Source of the DNA: Epithemia pelagica
Taxonomy: Eukaryota > Bacillariophyta > Bacillariophyceae > Surirellales > Surirellaceae
Reading direction: 5' to 3'
DNA: 64,000 bases
Assembly: GCA_946965045.2 (NCBI GenBank)
Contig: OX337234.1
Coordinates: forward strand, 3,782,001-3,846,000
Of this stretch, positions 1 to 11,400 are shown piece by piece. The position numbers were made by a program, and so were the translations under genes. The notes under the pieces are model-generated. The model searched no databases and was not told the origin of the DNA. It worked only from the letters and a program-made list of their open reading frames with translations. How positions within the stretch are numbered: the first letter of the stretch is position 1; every line of letters begins with the position of its first letter.

Positions 1-1199
1 GCCAGCGTGCATGTGTTGGTGGTTGTCCTCTGGTCACCACGATTCAAATTTTGTGGGCAACCCTCCCGTCCTCGTCTGTCACAAAACACCAAAAACCGAG
101 CCAAATGCTTGACCATGACGTGAGGTGAGAACAATGGATGCAACATGCTGGGCTGAACCTGAACTGCTTCTCACTTCTCACTACTGTGGCTTATTTCTAA
201 TCTTCTTGTTTCTTTTTCTTTCTTCTCACTCATCACTGCTGCAATCTTTCCTCTTGTTCATGCATGATCCTTTGGCTTGTCTCTTGTTGAACGAGTAGAC
301 AAGGAACAAGCCGCTTGATGTCAACTGGAGTATCTTACCCGTCTCATTTGTTGATGTAGGAATAATTGTTTTGTTGTTTGATTGTTGGTTGGTTGCTTTC
401 ATGTCTTCTGTAGGATAGATGATTCACTATCGTCATAGGTCGTAGCATCATCTCATTTCTCAATGACCGAACACTTTGTTGTTTTTGCTTCAAATAGATG
501 GGAAGCCCTCTTGCTCTTGCCACACCCTACTTTCCATGTCTATCAGTTCATAGAGTCAAAAGTTGTAGCTGTAGCGTGTGAGAGCTGCTTGTGTTCATGG
601 TGAAACTGAGAGTCATTGCCATGCTCAAAACAGAAAAGAGATCTGCAACGAATTCAGAATGCACTGAACTCTACGAATGAATAGCACTTGAGTTCTATTT
701 CTACTCCTAGAATATAAAGAAAACAATGTCTGCAGTCTGTTTATGAATCGAATGAAAGTTATAGAAAATCCGTCATTTCAACATGTAGAATGGCACGTAA
801 TGAGCTACCCAGAGACACAACAGATGATCGCCTCTCTTCCCATGAGCAGAGCAAACAAAAGTGACAAGTGTCAGTGATCAGTGAGCATGAGCTATGTAAT
901 TGTCATGGCAATTGGCAACGGATCACACTCACCTGGAATGCCATTCGTACGATGTGCTTCGGCAACAAGAGAAAAGAGAATTGTGTGCTTGTCATTATGA
1001 ATTATGGAGCAACCAGCAGTTATCCACGCACGGCCGCTTGCTGGGCATGCGTCTGTTTCAAACTGTGAAAACTCCAGCTGGGTATGCGTGCCAATTTGCC
1101 ATTTGATCATTTCTATTTGTCTCAAAAGCAAAAAATGATGTCTGTGTCCACCTGGGAACCTAAAATGATGGCACAGACAAAAAACAGCTAAGCAGTGGA
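1..1199. other. Gene-free stretch
   Basis: No open frame here looks like a protein, and no RNA gene, tandem repeat or transposon end was recognised. The short ORFs at 868-1106 lack domains and overlap each other in several frames. The last part borders the duplicated promoter fragment that begins near 1200. Confidence 0.5.
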
Positions 1200-1565
1200 C
1201 ACTGATACCGAGGGATTGAAATTCGAAATTCGTTGTCTCATGTTTGTTTTTTTCCCAATCGGGAAGGGCGCACCACAAAAAAAACACGGCGAGATATAAG
1301 GGTGATATGAAGAGCAAGCAGAGAAAGGAAACAACAATAACAACGACAACACACCAGGTACAGGCACCACTCTCCGTCACTTTCGGCGTAAAAGGCGCTC
1401 AGCGAGATACCAAGTGGGGAATTGAAATTGTCTTCTTCTTGCAATTTACGATACGATCAGGATCTAACCAACGAAGAACGAACAGGCAGCATTGACGAAG
1501 AACGCAGTCTTTGCTGCCAGTTTCCAGCACCATTGTATCTGGAGTGAGCGCATAAACGCTTGATG
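1200..1565 (+). pseudogene. 5' remnant of a second copy of the 339-aa membrane protein gene
   Basis: Read on the + strand, this segment aligns with the reverse complement of the promoter and 5' end of the gene at 1919-2938. 1282-1560 matches about 2860-3130, and 1200-1280 matches about 4032-4105. Shared landmarks include the run AAAGGCGCTCAGC, GGAATTGAAATTGTCTT and CACCATTGTAT. The stretch around the intact gene's ATG is missing here, so this copy cannot start the same protein. The homology stops near 1565, where sequence matching the 3' flank of the intact gene begins in the opposite orientation. Confidence 0.7.
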
Positions 1566-2075
1566 CGAGTTTCTTGAAACCGAGGTGGGCACTCAACATT
1601 TACGGCCCGCCCGGCTCGCTGGTGTTTTTGTATTTTGTATTGCCCAATGTCTGATAAAAACTTATGATATACATGATGTATAGAAAATTAATAAGCCCTA
1701 AATTTTTGCTAGATTATAATAATATTATACAGCTCCCCCACATCCGCGACTCGAAAAGATTTGTGCCTTTCGCAAATGCTATGGAGCGCTACCCCCCTGT
1801 TTGCTGGAGAGATAAATACTCCAGTAGAAGGCATCTGAAATCAAGGTGGTACGGCATGGACAAACAGAACCACGAACAGTTGCTCTCGTTAATATATTCC
1901 GTTGGTGCGACGAGGAAATCATGGCCAAGTCGTCCCGTCTCTCAACAGATAGGCATCCATTCGGTCCATAAAACAACCGTCTTGATCATCCTGGTCAGGC
2001 TTTTCTAAAGCCATTTTGCTGTGTTGCACAAGCTGATGGAAGGTGCAAGATTCCAATGTTGAATCCTTGTGGTGG
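1558..2075. repeat. Left arm of an inverted duplication (3' end and downstream flank of the 339-aa gene)
   Basis: The reverse complement of this segment reappears at about 7865-8437. The match covers the last ~40 codons of the 339-aa gene and about 400 bp of downstream flank. Landmarks present in both arms are GCCCGCCCGGCTCGCT, TGTATTTTGTAT and GCTTGATGCGA. The two arms bracket 2076-7864, which holds the rest of the intact gene and the ATPase pseudogene. Confidence 0.75.
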
Positions 2076-2938
2076 ACCGGAGGCATCCACCAATTCTTCT
2101 TGTCGTCGTTTCCGTGATGATGGCGATTGCACCACTGATTCAAAACGGCTTGGGGCGAACGATTGTCCTCGTGCGAGTCGTCGGAATGGTAGTGTGTACA
2201 CAAGCGTTGTCGCGTTCGATCATTGTCCCCGGTATCGGTTCCAAAGCAATGAGATCGATCCGTGTAACCACTCCCCGTTGGTAGTAGGGTCCAGCTCGTG
2301 GAACGAAAAGTGTCACTACTCTCTGGAGGATTGGTATGGTCGTTCATATCTTTTGGTTGCCGCCAAACGACGGCCAACTGGGTGGACTCACCGTGCATGG
2401 CATGGTTCATGAGTTGCGCGGCTTGTCGGCGGGGTAAGCAGAGAAAGGAGTACATGGTCGGTGGCAAAGCTTCTGCTGGTGACGACGACGAGGAGTGGTT
2501 GAAGGTTGGAGATTCCCATTGGTACACTGTGACAGGGACGACGGTGGCAGCACTTGTATATGCCAAGTCCTTGTGTGGCAAACGACCCGTTGTAGAGTCG
2601 CATTCAGTAATAGCTTGCCTAATTGTGTGATGTTGGACAAGTCGCATCAGTTGTACTCCAGTGAAGAGATTGACAGAGACTTGGAGGAGTACAACGACAA
2701 GCAAGGCGATGATTCCATGTCGCAAGTGACGGTTCGTTGTTTCCAACGCTCTCATTTCTCGAATCAAATCCCAAAGCACTCGTAGACTCTGTTGAGGTTC
2801 TGCAAAGGCGGCATCAACGGAAAGCCTCCGTAAAGTTGCTGTGTCTCTCCCTTGAGTGCATGACACGTTGTGGGTGCTCACTCCACATACAATGGTGTTG
2901 CACACTGGTAGCAAAGTTTGCTGCTCTCGGCAAACCAT
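1919..2938 (-). CDS. Uncharacterised single-pass membrane protein, 339 aa
   Basis: A single open frame starts with an ATG at 2938 and ends at 1919. I do not recognise the family. Residues about 75-94 form a hydrophobic helix (HGIIALLVVVLLQVSVNLF) after a charged N-terminal part, suggesting an N-in, C-out membrane protein. The C-terminal two thirds is rich in His, Asp, Asn and Ser with scattered Cys and ends in a DRMDAYLL-type tail. A diverged second copy of the tail at 7870-8011 keeps the same frame, with TFHPLVQH and KPDQDDPD matching TFHQLVQH and KPDQDDQD. That frame conservation is the main support for real coding. Its promoter carries an inserted transposon 196 bp upstream of the ATG. An additional upstream exon cannot be excluded. 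Confidence 0.5.
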   Translation of the reverse strand: MVCREQQTLLPVCNTIVCGVSTHNVSCTQGRDTATLRRLSVDAAFAEPQQSLRVLWDLIREMRALETTNRHLRHGIIALLVVVLLQVSVNLFTGVQLMRLVQHHTIRQAITECDSTTGRLPHKDLAYTSAATVVPVTVYQWESPTFNHSSSSSPAEALPPTMYSFLCLPRRQAAQLMNHAMHGESTQLAVVWRQPKDMNDHTNPPESSDTFRSTSWTLLPTGSGYTDRSHCFGTDTGDNDRTRQRLCTHYHSDDSHEDNRSPQAVLNQWCNRHHHGNDDKKNWWMPPVHHKDSTLESCTFHQLVQHSKMALEKPDQDDQDGCFMDRMDAYLLRDGTTWP

Positions 2939-3141
2939 ACTGCGTTCGTCAAAGCGGCTTGTTCGATTGCTGCGATGGATTGCGAAAACAAGACAATTTC
3001 AATTCCACTCGTGTTGTCCTGCTGAGCGCCTTTTGCGCCAAAAGTGAGCGATAGTGGTACCGGGTTGTCGTTGTTATTGTTGTTTGTTGTTTCCTTTCTG
3101 CTTGCTTGCTTCATCACGCTCATTTCTCGCCGTGTTCTTTT

Positions 3142-4031
3142 GGGGAATAGGGAAATGAGGGACTTTTAGAGGAACATATAGAAGGACTTTCGGATAAATA
3201 GTTTTTTTGGTTGCTTCGAAATCCTCCAGTTGATTGCCGTGTGTCCTTGCCATTGCTCTCCTACGCCTCATCCATCCATACCAAAGCATCCATTGTCGTC
3301 CCTCCCTGCAATCTTCGTTCGTTCCATCATAATCCATCTCCAATGACGATCATCTCGTCGCGACCTTCCACCCCCAAAGTGGAAGTCTTTCCAAATGTTC
3401 TTGTAGGTCGATCAAACTCGCCAACTCAATGCCGCCCTTTTCACCCATCACGGTACACTTGATTCTGAAGACTCCTTGATGGTCGGAGGAGTGCTAGGAC
3501 CTTTCGTTGCAGGTGCACACCGGCTTGAGTGTGCCATTGTGGTGTTATGCAGTGCAAAATGACCGTAGTGGTCTTCCTACGAAAATAGAATCACTATAGA
3601 GAAAACAGTGGAGGCCTTGAAAAGCACGGGCTACTGCTGTAACAATGTCAGTCCGGTGGAGCTCGTATCGTAAGTAGTATTGTGCCCACAATTCGTTCTA
3701 GTAGTGTAAGGGGATCAAAAGTTTTCCCGAAAGTCTCTCAAAAAGCTATCCTAAAACTCCGAACGTCTCTCAAAAAGCTATCCGAAAGTCTTTCATTTGA
3801 CTTTGAGAGACATTCGGGGAAACTTTCGTTTTTAGGGATAGGGTTAAACTTGGGAATGCAGTTGAAGTGGCACTGACAAGACAACTAGGGTCATTTTCTT
3901 TAAGAAGAGTCAATATGGAAGAGTAATGGAGACATCGACGGTCACTGGATGGTCTGTCCGAATGTCAGTCTAATTTTTGAAAGTTTCTCCGAACGTCTGT
4001 CATGAAAGTCCCTCATTTCACTCCTCTCTAA
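3142..4031. mobile_element. Non-autonomous DNA transposon, 890 bp, with TIRs and 8-bp target duplication
   Basis: The element is bounded by direct copies of GTTCTTTT at 3134-3141 and 4032-4039, which is 9 bp if the next G is counted. Its ends are inverted: GAAATGAGGGACTTT near the left end and its complement near the right end. The related fragment at 1200-1290 preserves the unoccupied site, with the poly-T run followed directly by GTGGTGCGCCC, so this is an insertion with a visible empty site. No transposase ORF is present. Inside, GTCTCTCAAAAAGCTATCC occurs twice about 32 bp apart (3731 and 3763) with a partial inverted copy nearby. An 8-9 bp duplication fits hAT- or Mutator-type mobilisation; the superfamily is not decided by the termini. 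Confidence 0.8.
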
Positions 4032-4039
4032 GTTCTTTT

Positions 4040-4480
4040 GTGGTGCGCCCTTCCCGATTCGGAACAAAACAACAAAATGAGAGAACGAATTTCAATACCA
4101 TTTTTGGTCTTGATTGGAATTGCCCCAATCCGTTGAAAGCCAATTATAACGTCATCCGTTATATGCCATCCTAATGGCCTAAATAGTTTGTGCTCAAAAA
4201 CCTTTTCACGCTTAACGGTAAGTCAGCCAGAATAGGAGTGCCGTCGCACGCTCACTTTTTGAAGGACCCAAACAGCGGCAGATTCGTTTGATCACAAGTG
4301 GGAGCGAGACCATCCGAACCTTTCGATCCTCTTGTTGTTGCGAGAGTTTTGGTCCGTTCATGACATGGAATGTGCCCCTTGAACAACACATGGTGCGTAA
4401 CGCGAGGTGTCGTGTGTTGCCACGAGAGAAGGAATAAGCGCTTCGGGCATTTCCAAACAACGACGAAAGCAGCAAAAGTG
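4040..4480. other. Distal upstream flank of the 339-aa gene, no gene seen
   Basis: The first ~65 bp continue the upstream sequence interrupted by the transposon and match the reverse complement of 1200-1265. Beyond about 4105 the similarity fades, and nothing recognisable is present before the end of the ATPase pseudogene. Confidence 0.5.
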
Positions 4481-7400
4481 TCATGATTCTGGACTCCCAT
4501 TCACATCGTCCACCAGCAGTTCCTGTACTTGGGACTTGGAGGCCGCATCGATTCGGGAAGAACTGAACGGTTCTCGTCCTCGCAGTGTCGACCCAGTCTT
4601 GTTGCTGGTGAAGTTGTTTGTTCCATCATGGTCGGACGACACATTGTGTGCTTGCGACAGGGCCTCAACCTTGACGATTGCACCCCATTCCTGGTACAAA
4701 TCCATGACACGTTTCACATGGAGTTGGGCCGTACCGTGCGCATCTTGTGGTTCCTGATGCGACGACAACAAAAAGTCGACCAAGAGTTCATTGGTCATGG
4801 CACCATAATGGATCAATCCACTCCGGGCGAGCATGACAATGACGCTTTGCCACATCTTTTGAACCTTGGCCTCATCCGATACATTTCGTCGTTCTGCGGT
4901 GGCCTCGTAGGCCTCGAGCCACAGTCCGAGTGGAACCGTGTTAAGATTGGGTCGTTCCTTGAACCATTGCAGTGTCTGAATGGCATGTTTCCGATACGAT
5001 CAATTGTGCTTCTCCTTGCCCAACCAAAACCCCACCAAACCTTGCGCGAGCATACAAAAGTAATTGTTAAAGTAGTTGAGTTGAAAGATGCGATTCTCTT
5101 TGGGAATGCTCAACACTTTTTGAAAAGCAGCTTCGGTAACTTCCATGTCTCTCATGATAAAGGCATTGAACATTTGGGTACAATTCAGTCCCAACGCAAT
5201 GTTTGGAACGGAAATTTCTTCACCATCCTTGGTATATCCATGCTGTGCAATGACTTTCCAGCTAATGGTCACTGGATCCTTGGATTGACCCGTAAGATTC
5301 ATGGCCAGTTGGAGGGTTGGTAAGACGAGACCCAAGGTAAATTCACAGTGCAAAATCTTGAGTTGCTCGGCAAACTTGTGCAAGTCCGAAGCCAAGGCAT
5401 CCAACCTCAGTCCACTTCCCTTGTAGGCATCCACATAGGTGGCCAAACAGGCACTGGCAGCAATCAATTCTCCCATGGCCAATCCTCGTCGATAACCCGC
5501 CAAGGAGGTTTCCAAGAGCGAGGCCGAGGGCAGTTTTTCATGCAAGACGGACGCATAAGCATGCATAATGGCATCGGGTGGAATCTCTTCCTTTTTTTGC
5601 GCCTGGAGTCCAAACTGCGTCAATCGGTATCCTTGTTCGACGTCGCCCTCTTGGTCTCGGACCAAGGCTCCAAAGGCGGTAAAGGCAATGCCCGTGTATT
5701 GGTTCTGTCGCGATTGGAGTGCGAGACGAAACACTCCAAAGAACACAAGTGCAACAAGTTTCGATTGCTATGCCATCCACAGACCGATGCACTCATGTAG
5801 GTTTTCATGGCGAGCAATTTGCGGTGGTCTGCTTCCGTTTGTTGGTCAAAGAGCGCCGCCAGTTCTTGTTCCGATTTGCCCTCGACCAACCGTTTGGTTT
5901 GCCGGAGTTGACGGGCCACGACCCGTGGACGAGTGGCGGGCAGACATTCGCCACAAAATTCCAAGGCTTGTTTGGCATCGGCCAAGGCCAGGTCAAATTG
6001 CATTTCCGAAGTTCGTATTTGGGAGCGTGAGGCATAGGCCACAACAGTATCTTGTGCCTGTTTCGCATATTGTAAATTGAGTTGGACTGCGGCAATCCCA
6101 TCTGGATGGCGTCCTCGGGCGGTTTCCAAGGACACTATGGAATTGTAAATGTCCAAGACCAAGTCGTAGGAAGCATCCCAATCCACGTCGTGTCGCACCA
6201 ATTCCTTGGCCTGGTCGAGAAAGAGGCCCGTGAGATCCAATCCATGACGATCTCTTGCCATTTGTGCCGCTTCGTAATTCAGTTGCATCAACCAGACTCG
6301 TTCCTTGTCGTTCATCATTTTCGGGGAGGCTCGTCCCCGATTGAGTTTATCCGTGACCAAAAACAAGTACTTGGCTCGCGACAAGGTGCCCGATTCAATT
6401 TGCTGGTACACGTATTGACCAATCCACCAATGAAAGTCATTCCGTTCTTTTCCTGCCGGAATGAGTTCATAGGCCGTGCGTTGAATTTGATCATGGGTTA
6501 ACCGATACAATTGAGTGCCACGGGGTTCCAAATAATTTTCCTTCACCAAGGCTTGCAAAATGTCCTCCAGAGTTTCGTCATCCGTTTCTTCTTTTTCATC
6601 TTGTTCCGATGACTCCTTCTCCTCCTCTGCCTTGTTCTTTGAAGGTGGGGGATCGAGATTTGCACCGCTAGTCGTTGTTTCATCTGGTTGTTCTTGTTTT
6701 TGTTGTTCCGTGACGTGATGATGCTGATAAATTTGATGCAAGACAGTGACATCGACGACATGGCCCAAACCCGCAGCCCATTGCAAAACTTGACGTCGTG
6801 CCGGTGACAATCGTTGTTGCATGGACTGGGTCAAGAGTGTCACAACAATGGGCGTGACATTTGTGGCCGATTGAATCTGCGTCACATTCCACTGCCACTG
6901 ATGCGTGGCATAATTGAATTGCAAGAGACGATTCCGTTGGAGGACGGCGAGGAATTGACCGACAAAAAAGGGATTGCCCAAGGTTTTGCGATAAATCAAG
7001 TCCACCAACGCATGTTTGCTATTGTTGTTGTTATTGGTGTCGGGAGGATTGCTTTTATTATTATGAGTGGTGGAGGCAATGGTTGCAGTATCCTCCTTCT
7101 CCTTCTCCTCCTCCTTCTCCTCCTCCTCGTTTTGTTCCAATCCCAACATGTGGCAAATCCACTCGGAGGTTTCGGTGCGACTGAGATTACCAATCGGCAT
7201 GTCGTGCACATTCATGGGCCATGCGGGTTGGCCAGGATCCTTGTTTCGTGTGGTTTCTTCGAGCCATGTCTGAAAGCGGGCATACGAATTCTGGCTCGTT
7301 CCTTGAGATGCTGATGGTTCCTCCTTTTCGTCATCTCGATACAAGCCAAGGAACAGCAAGTGATGAATTTGTTGGTACTGGAGCAAGACTCGTAAAATGA

Positions 7401-7743
7401 TGAGCGAATCAGTATCGGCCCATTGCAAATCGTCCAAGACCAAAATGGTGGGATGCTGGGAAGAAGACAAGGTACTCAAAAAGCAGGCCATGGCAATGGC
7501 CAACAAATGGGGCGGCATGACCATGAGTTTGCCACTGCTGCCGCCGTGTGGTTCTTGTGGTGGTTGTTCTTGTTCTTTTTTATTTTTCGTTGGCATTGGA
7601 TCATTTTTGTGCTTGTTCTTCTCCTCTACCTCCAGTTCTTTAAGAGAAGGCATGAGTCGTGCCAAGACATGGTAGCATTCCGTTCCCATGGATTGTAGTA
7701 AAGATGTGTGGGTCGTACATCCCCTATCTTTTGCCTTATGCAA
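4481..7743 (-). pseudogene. STAND-type AAA ATPase with helical repeats (PknK/MalT-like), broken
   Basis: Three collinear ORFs on the minus strand form one ancestral protein: 7743-5620, 5746-5000 and 4855-4481. The first has a Walker B signature, ILVLDDLQWAD, and a winged or helical region typical of predicted ATPases attached to signalling proteins in diatoms. The others are TPR-like helical repeats ending in LYQEWGAIVKVEAL, a usual C-terminal ending for this family. The Walker A (P-loop) part is missing, so the gene is truncated at its 5' end near 7710-7743. A single-base-type frameshift lies at about 5745-5750 (NLLHL followed by VFFGVFRLALQSRQ in another frame). An in-frame TGA at 5000-5002 interrupts KEKHN from SYRKHAIQTLQWF; a CGA to TGA change would explain it. 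Low-complexity Glu/Lys and Thr tracts are inserted. It cannot be a working ATPase. Confidence 0.85.
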
Positions 7744-7864
7744 ATGTATCGTACGTTCCCTTCTCTAGTGTGGTACTAGCAGGAGAATGTGGTGGGGCCC
7801 TGATGCCTCTTGAATCCAATACCCTCCCATTGACCTGGAACGTCACATTAGAAACAAAGGCCAA

Positions 7865-8437
7865 AGCCAGCATAATCTCGCCACGTTCCATCCGCTTGTG
7901 CAACACTGCCAAAGAGTCATGACCAAGCCTGACCAGGATGATCCAGACGTTTGTAATGTGGACCGAATGGATACCTATCTGTTGTTGACAGAGGCCATGA
8001 CTTGGCCGTGATTTCCTCGTCGCACCAATGGAATACTAGAACAAGAGTAGAAACGCCATGTCTAGTTCGTTTCTGTTTGTTCAGGTCGTGCCCCTTTCAG
8101 TTCGAGACGACAGATTGTCATTTTGTGCTGAGCTATTATTGTGTGAGATGGTAGTTACTCCTTTCTCTCTAATAATAGCATTTGCGGACGGCACAAGAAT
8201 CTTCTGTATTTGGGGGAGAGATATAAACTGTACTGCGCCTCAATATAATGTAGCACAAATTGAGGGCATATTAATTTTCTATACAACATGCTTATCAGCA
8301 ACTGGGCAATACGAAATACAAAATACATAAACAACTACCTAGGGGTTCATAGCACGAGCGAGCCGGGCGGGCAGAGAATGTCGTGTGTCCACGGAAACTA
8401 GCCTTGGTTTCAACAAAGTCGCATCAAGCAGCGTTTC
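7865..8437 (+). pseudogene. 3' remnant of the second copy of the 339-aa gene plus its downstream flank
   Basis: On the + strand, 7875-8011 encodes a tail homologous to the last ~45 residues of the 339-aa protein (ATFHPLVQHC, KPDQDDPD, DRMDTYLLL, ending in MTWP and TGA at 8011). The match continues through about 425 bp of downstream flank to 8437, where it corresponds to 1558. The upstream part of this copy is gone: it is abutted by the 5'-truncated ATPase pseudogene. With the 5' remnant at 1200-1565 it marks two ends of one copy separated by more than 6 kb of other sequence. Confidence 0.75.
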
Positions 8438-8496
8438 AATTCAACGAGCCTCAATAAGCCTCAACGCAAAGCCAGTCATACCCTTTCGAGCTTCTA

Positions 8497-11400
8497 CTAT
8501 AAGTGGTCATGGAAAACTTCATCTCTCCGAAGGAGACTTGTTTCCGTTCCCTTGGCATTCGGGAATACCGCATCGAGATCCTCCTCGACCGAAACGCCCA
8601 ACCATGCACTCAAGGCAAACCATATCGATTCCCAAGACAGTGTGGGAATCATTCTTCCATTTCCAGCGTTTAATGGACCAGTCAAATCAGCAGGGTATTC
8701 CCCAAATACCTTTCCCCCTTTAATGGCGCCACCCAAGGCGAAATAATGGCCAGCCCAACCTTCGCCGGTCTCATCCTTGTCATTGATGGGCTTCAGCGTG
8801 CGTCCAAATTCGGACAATACCAAGAGTGTCACGTTATTCCATAAGCCAGCTTTCTTGGTATTGTGCACGAAACAATCAATGTATTCGTTAAGATCTTCAA
8901 ACGCTCTGTCCAAATGAGCCTTTGTTCTTGAATGTTGATCCCAACCATCCATTTGAACATAGATCAAGTCACGGTCACTACCTCGCGCACCACGGGTGTC
9001 CATATATTGCACCGCTAGGTTCAGTGATTTGGACCCACACGATTTATCGGGGCGTTTCGCGTTAGCAAACGCATCCGTGAGCCATTCATTATGACTCAAA
9101 GCACGCACAAAGGACGCGGACCACAAATCGCCGAATAGGTTGCTTGATATCTTATTGACGTTGTTGAGTTTCTTCATGGCAGACAAAGGATTGTACGACT
9201 CCGACTCGGGCTTGTCATTGAACACCTGTGGTCCTTCTTGACTCATTACTACAGGCGCATGTCGCGCTGTTTCATTGCCTTTCACTGCGAGGTATAGTTT
9301 GTCCAGCGAAAGTGTTTGGGCATTGTGCCCATAGTCGTTTCGATTAAGAACGTGCGCCAGGCGTGCCAGTACTCCAGATGGGGGACCTTTGTTGTTTGGA
9401 TCAACATTTTGAGCTTCTGTAAGCATCGAGGAGCTATCAAAAAGTTCTGTTGTCGTTACTGTACGCCACGTCTCGCGGTCTGCGAGCTTGTTTATCATAC
9501 CGGCATTCAAGAAAAAGCTTAAATCACCCTGCTTGTAGAGGTTCTGGAGAACTGGTAATTTATAATGAACGGCAAAGCTTTCGCATGCTTGATCTTGTCC
9601 GTGCACATCGATTCCAAGTTTCCGTTCACCCTGATCGAGAGCATTTGCAGCGCGTTCCGCAATGTATTGATCAAGCACTGTGACTCCGTCGTCATTTGTT
9701 CCGATGCATGAATGTGGAACAACCAGATTGTAAGTATCACAACCACCCGCAAGCATTAATACCACGAGTGCTTTGTAAGGCGTTGTTGGCTCAGTTGTCT
9801 TTGGTTCGGTTGTTCTCGTCTCGCTACCCGGCAAAATCGTCCCAGTGCTGTGGAAAGCTGACGATGACGATATTAGCTGCTCCGCTTTGACTATACCAAG
9901 TAGTGGATCAGATTCTCCAGCAACGACATCCTTGATGAGCTCGTGATGTTCCGCGGATAGTCGCCCGCTTGTCATCAGGGTAGCGAGTTCGTCGACAATA
10001 CCACTGGGAGAGCTGGCATCGCTGGGGACATAGACAGCTCTGCTCGACATGTGCTCATATTTCCCTGCAACCCGTGATTTACAAGTCTCCGGGCCAGCCC
10101 AATTGTCAGTCTCTCCAAATCCATCAAAGCATCGGTCAAAACCATACTTTACCATGGCTAAAAGACCATTCATTGCTCCAATGATATGGAAATTCGTGTG
10201 GACTTCCGCTTCCGGCGACAAAAGTCTTTCCACGTTCTCCCCTCTAGGATGGAAATAAGGATTGAAAAAGCCGTAGCTACTCGGGGCTTGATACGCCATC
10301 TGTCCAATCGTTGCCTGCATATCCTTGGAGAATCGCGGGTACGGAAACTGAGGCGTGGGCTGAAACTCCAGATTTCTCATCAAACCTGTCACTTTTAGCA
10401 AAGGTTCTTTCAAAGATCCATGAACGGGGTCGGCGTCTAGTATGAGACTTCGCGCTTCACGGTCAAGAAGGGTCGCAGCAACTGCAGCTTTCAGGTCTCC
10501 GTACGAACCATCACCAAAGATTGTAGTGCTTTCCCCGTGATGATACTCAAAGCGGCCCTTTTGGAAAGCCCACGCAATGGCCCTGACATATCTCAGTGAT
10601 GGGTTACTTGTTCCAAACCGCTGGGCTAAATGAAGCGCCAAGAAGGGGGCGGTATTCTTGTGGTACAAGAAATGATCAATCGCTGCATCAATCTCGTACT
10701 GAGCGTCACGTCGCGTAGGTTCCGCAAGGGACATGAAGTGCACAGGGTTACGGAAGGCAATATCTGTAACTCCTAGGCGCGCCACGGAGAGAACATTCTT
10801 CCGGAGTTGAACAACACCAAATTCGTCCTCAACTTCGAAGATGGTATCTTCAGTAATGGTACCATCGACTGCATGCATAATCACGGATCCAACAGTTACC
10901 GTTCTATACGATCCACCCAAAATATCTGGTGAGTAGGCTCCCACAGTAAGCAACGAAAGAACTTCTTCACGACTGGAGGGCATCGAAGTGAACGCTTGCT
11001 CCTCTGTAACTGTGACGTCGCACATACAGTACCCATCCATAGACATGGAACATCCCTCGTTCATTTCACAGTTAGTGATCAAATTGGTAATTTGATCGCC
11101 CCCAGTATAGTACTCGACTCGGAAGAATGTCTTATTATCTTCTTCTTCATACCCTCTTTCTCGATCTTCGTCCATATCTTCTTCAGGCAGCTCGTGGACA
11201 ACAGCAATCTGACCACTGCTATGAATCTTGGCTTTCAACTGACACGTCGAAAAAGGTGACATCCAATAGTAATAACGGCCTTCGCATGAAGTCCCTTCAC
11301 AATTGCGGATATCCAGTTTTCCTGTGGAGCAGTATGCTTCTCCACTTGCATCGGCACAGCGTGCACCTGCGACGGCCGCTTTTACTCGTTCGCCCCAATA

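Noticed and set aside
4529-5323. 264-codon + strand ORF
   Set aside because: Antisense shadow of the ATPase pseudogene; the minus strand carries the recognisable helical repeats.
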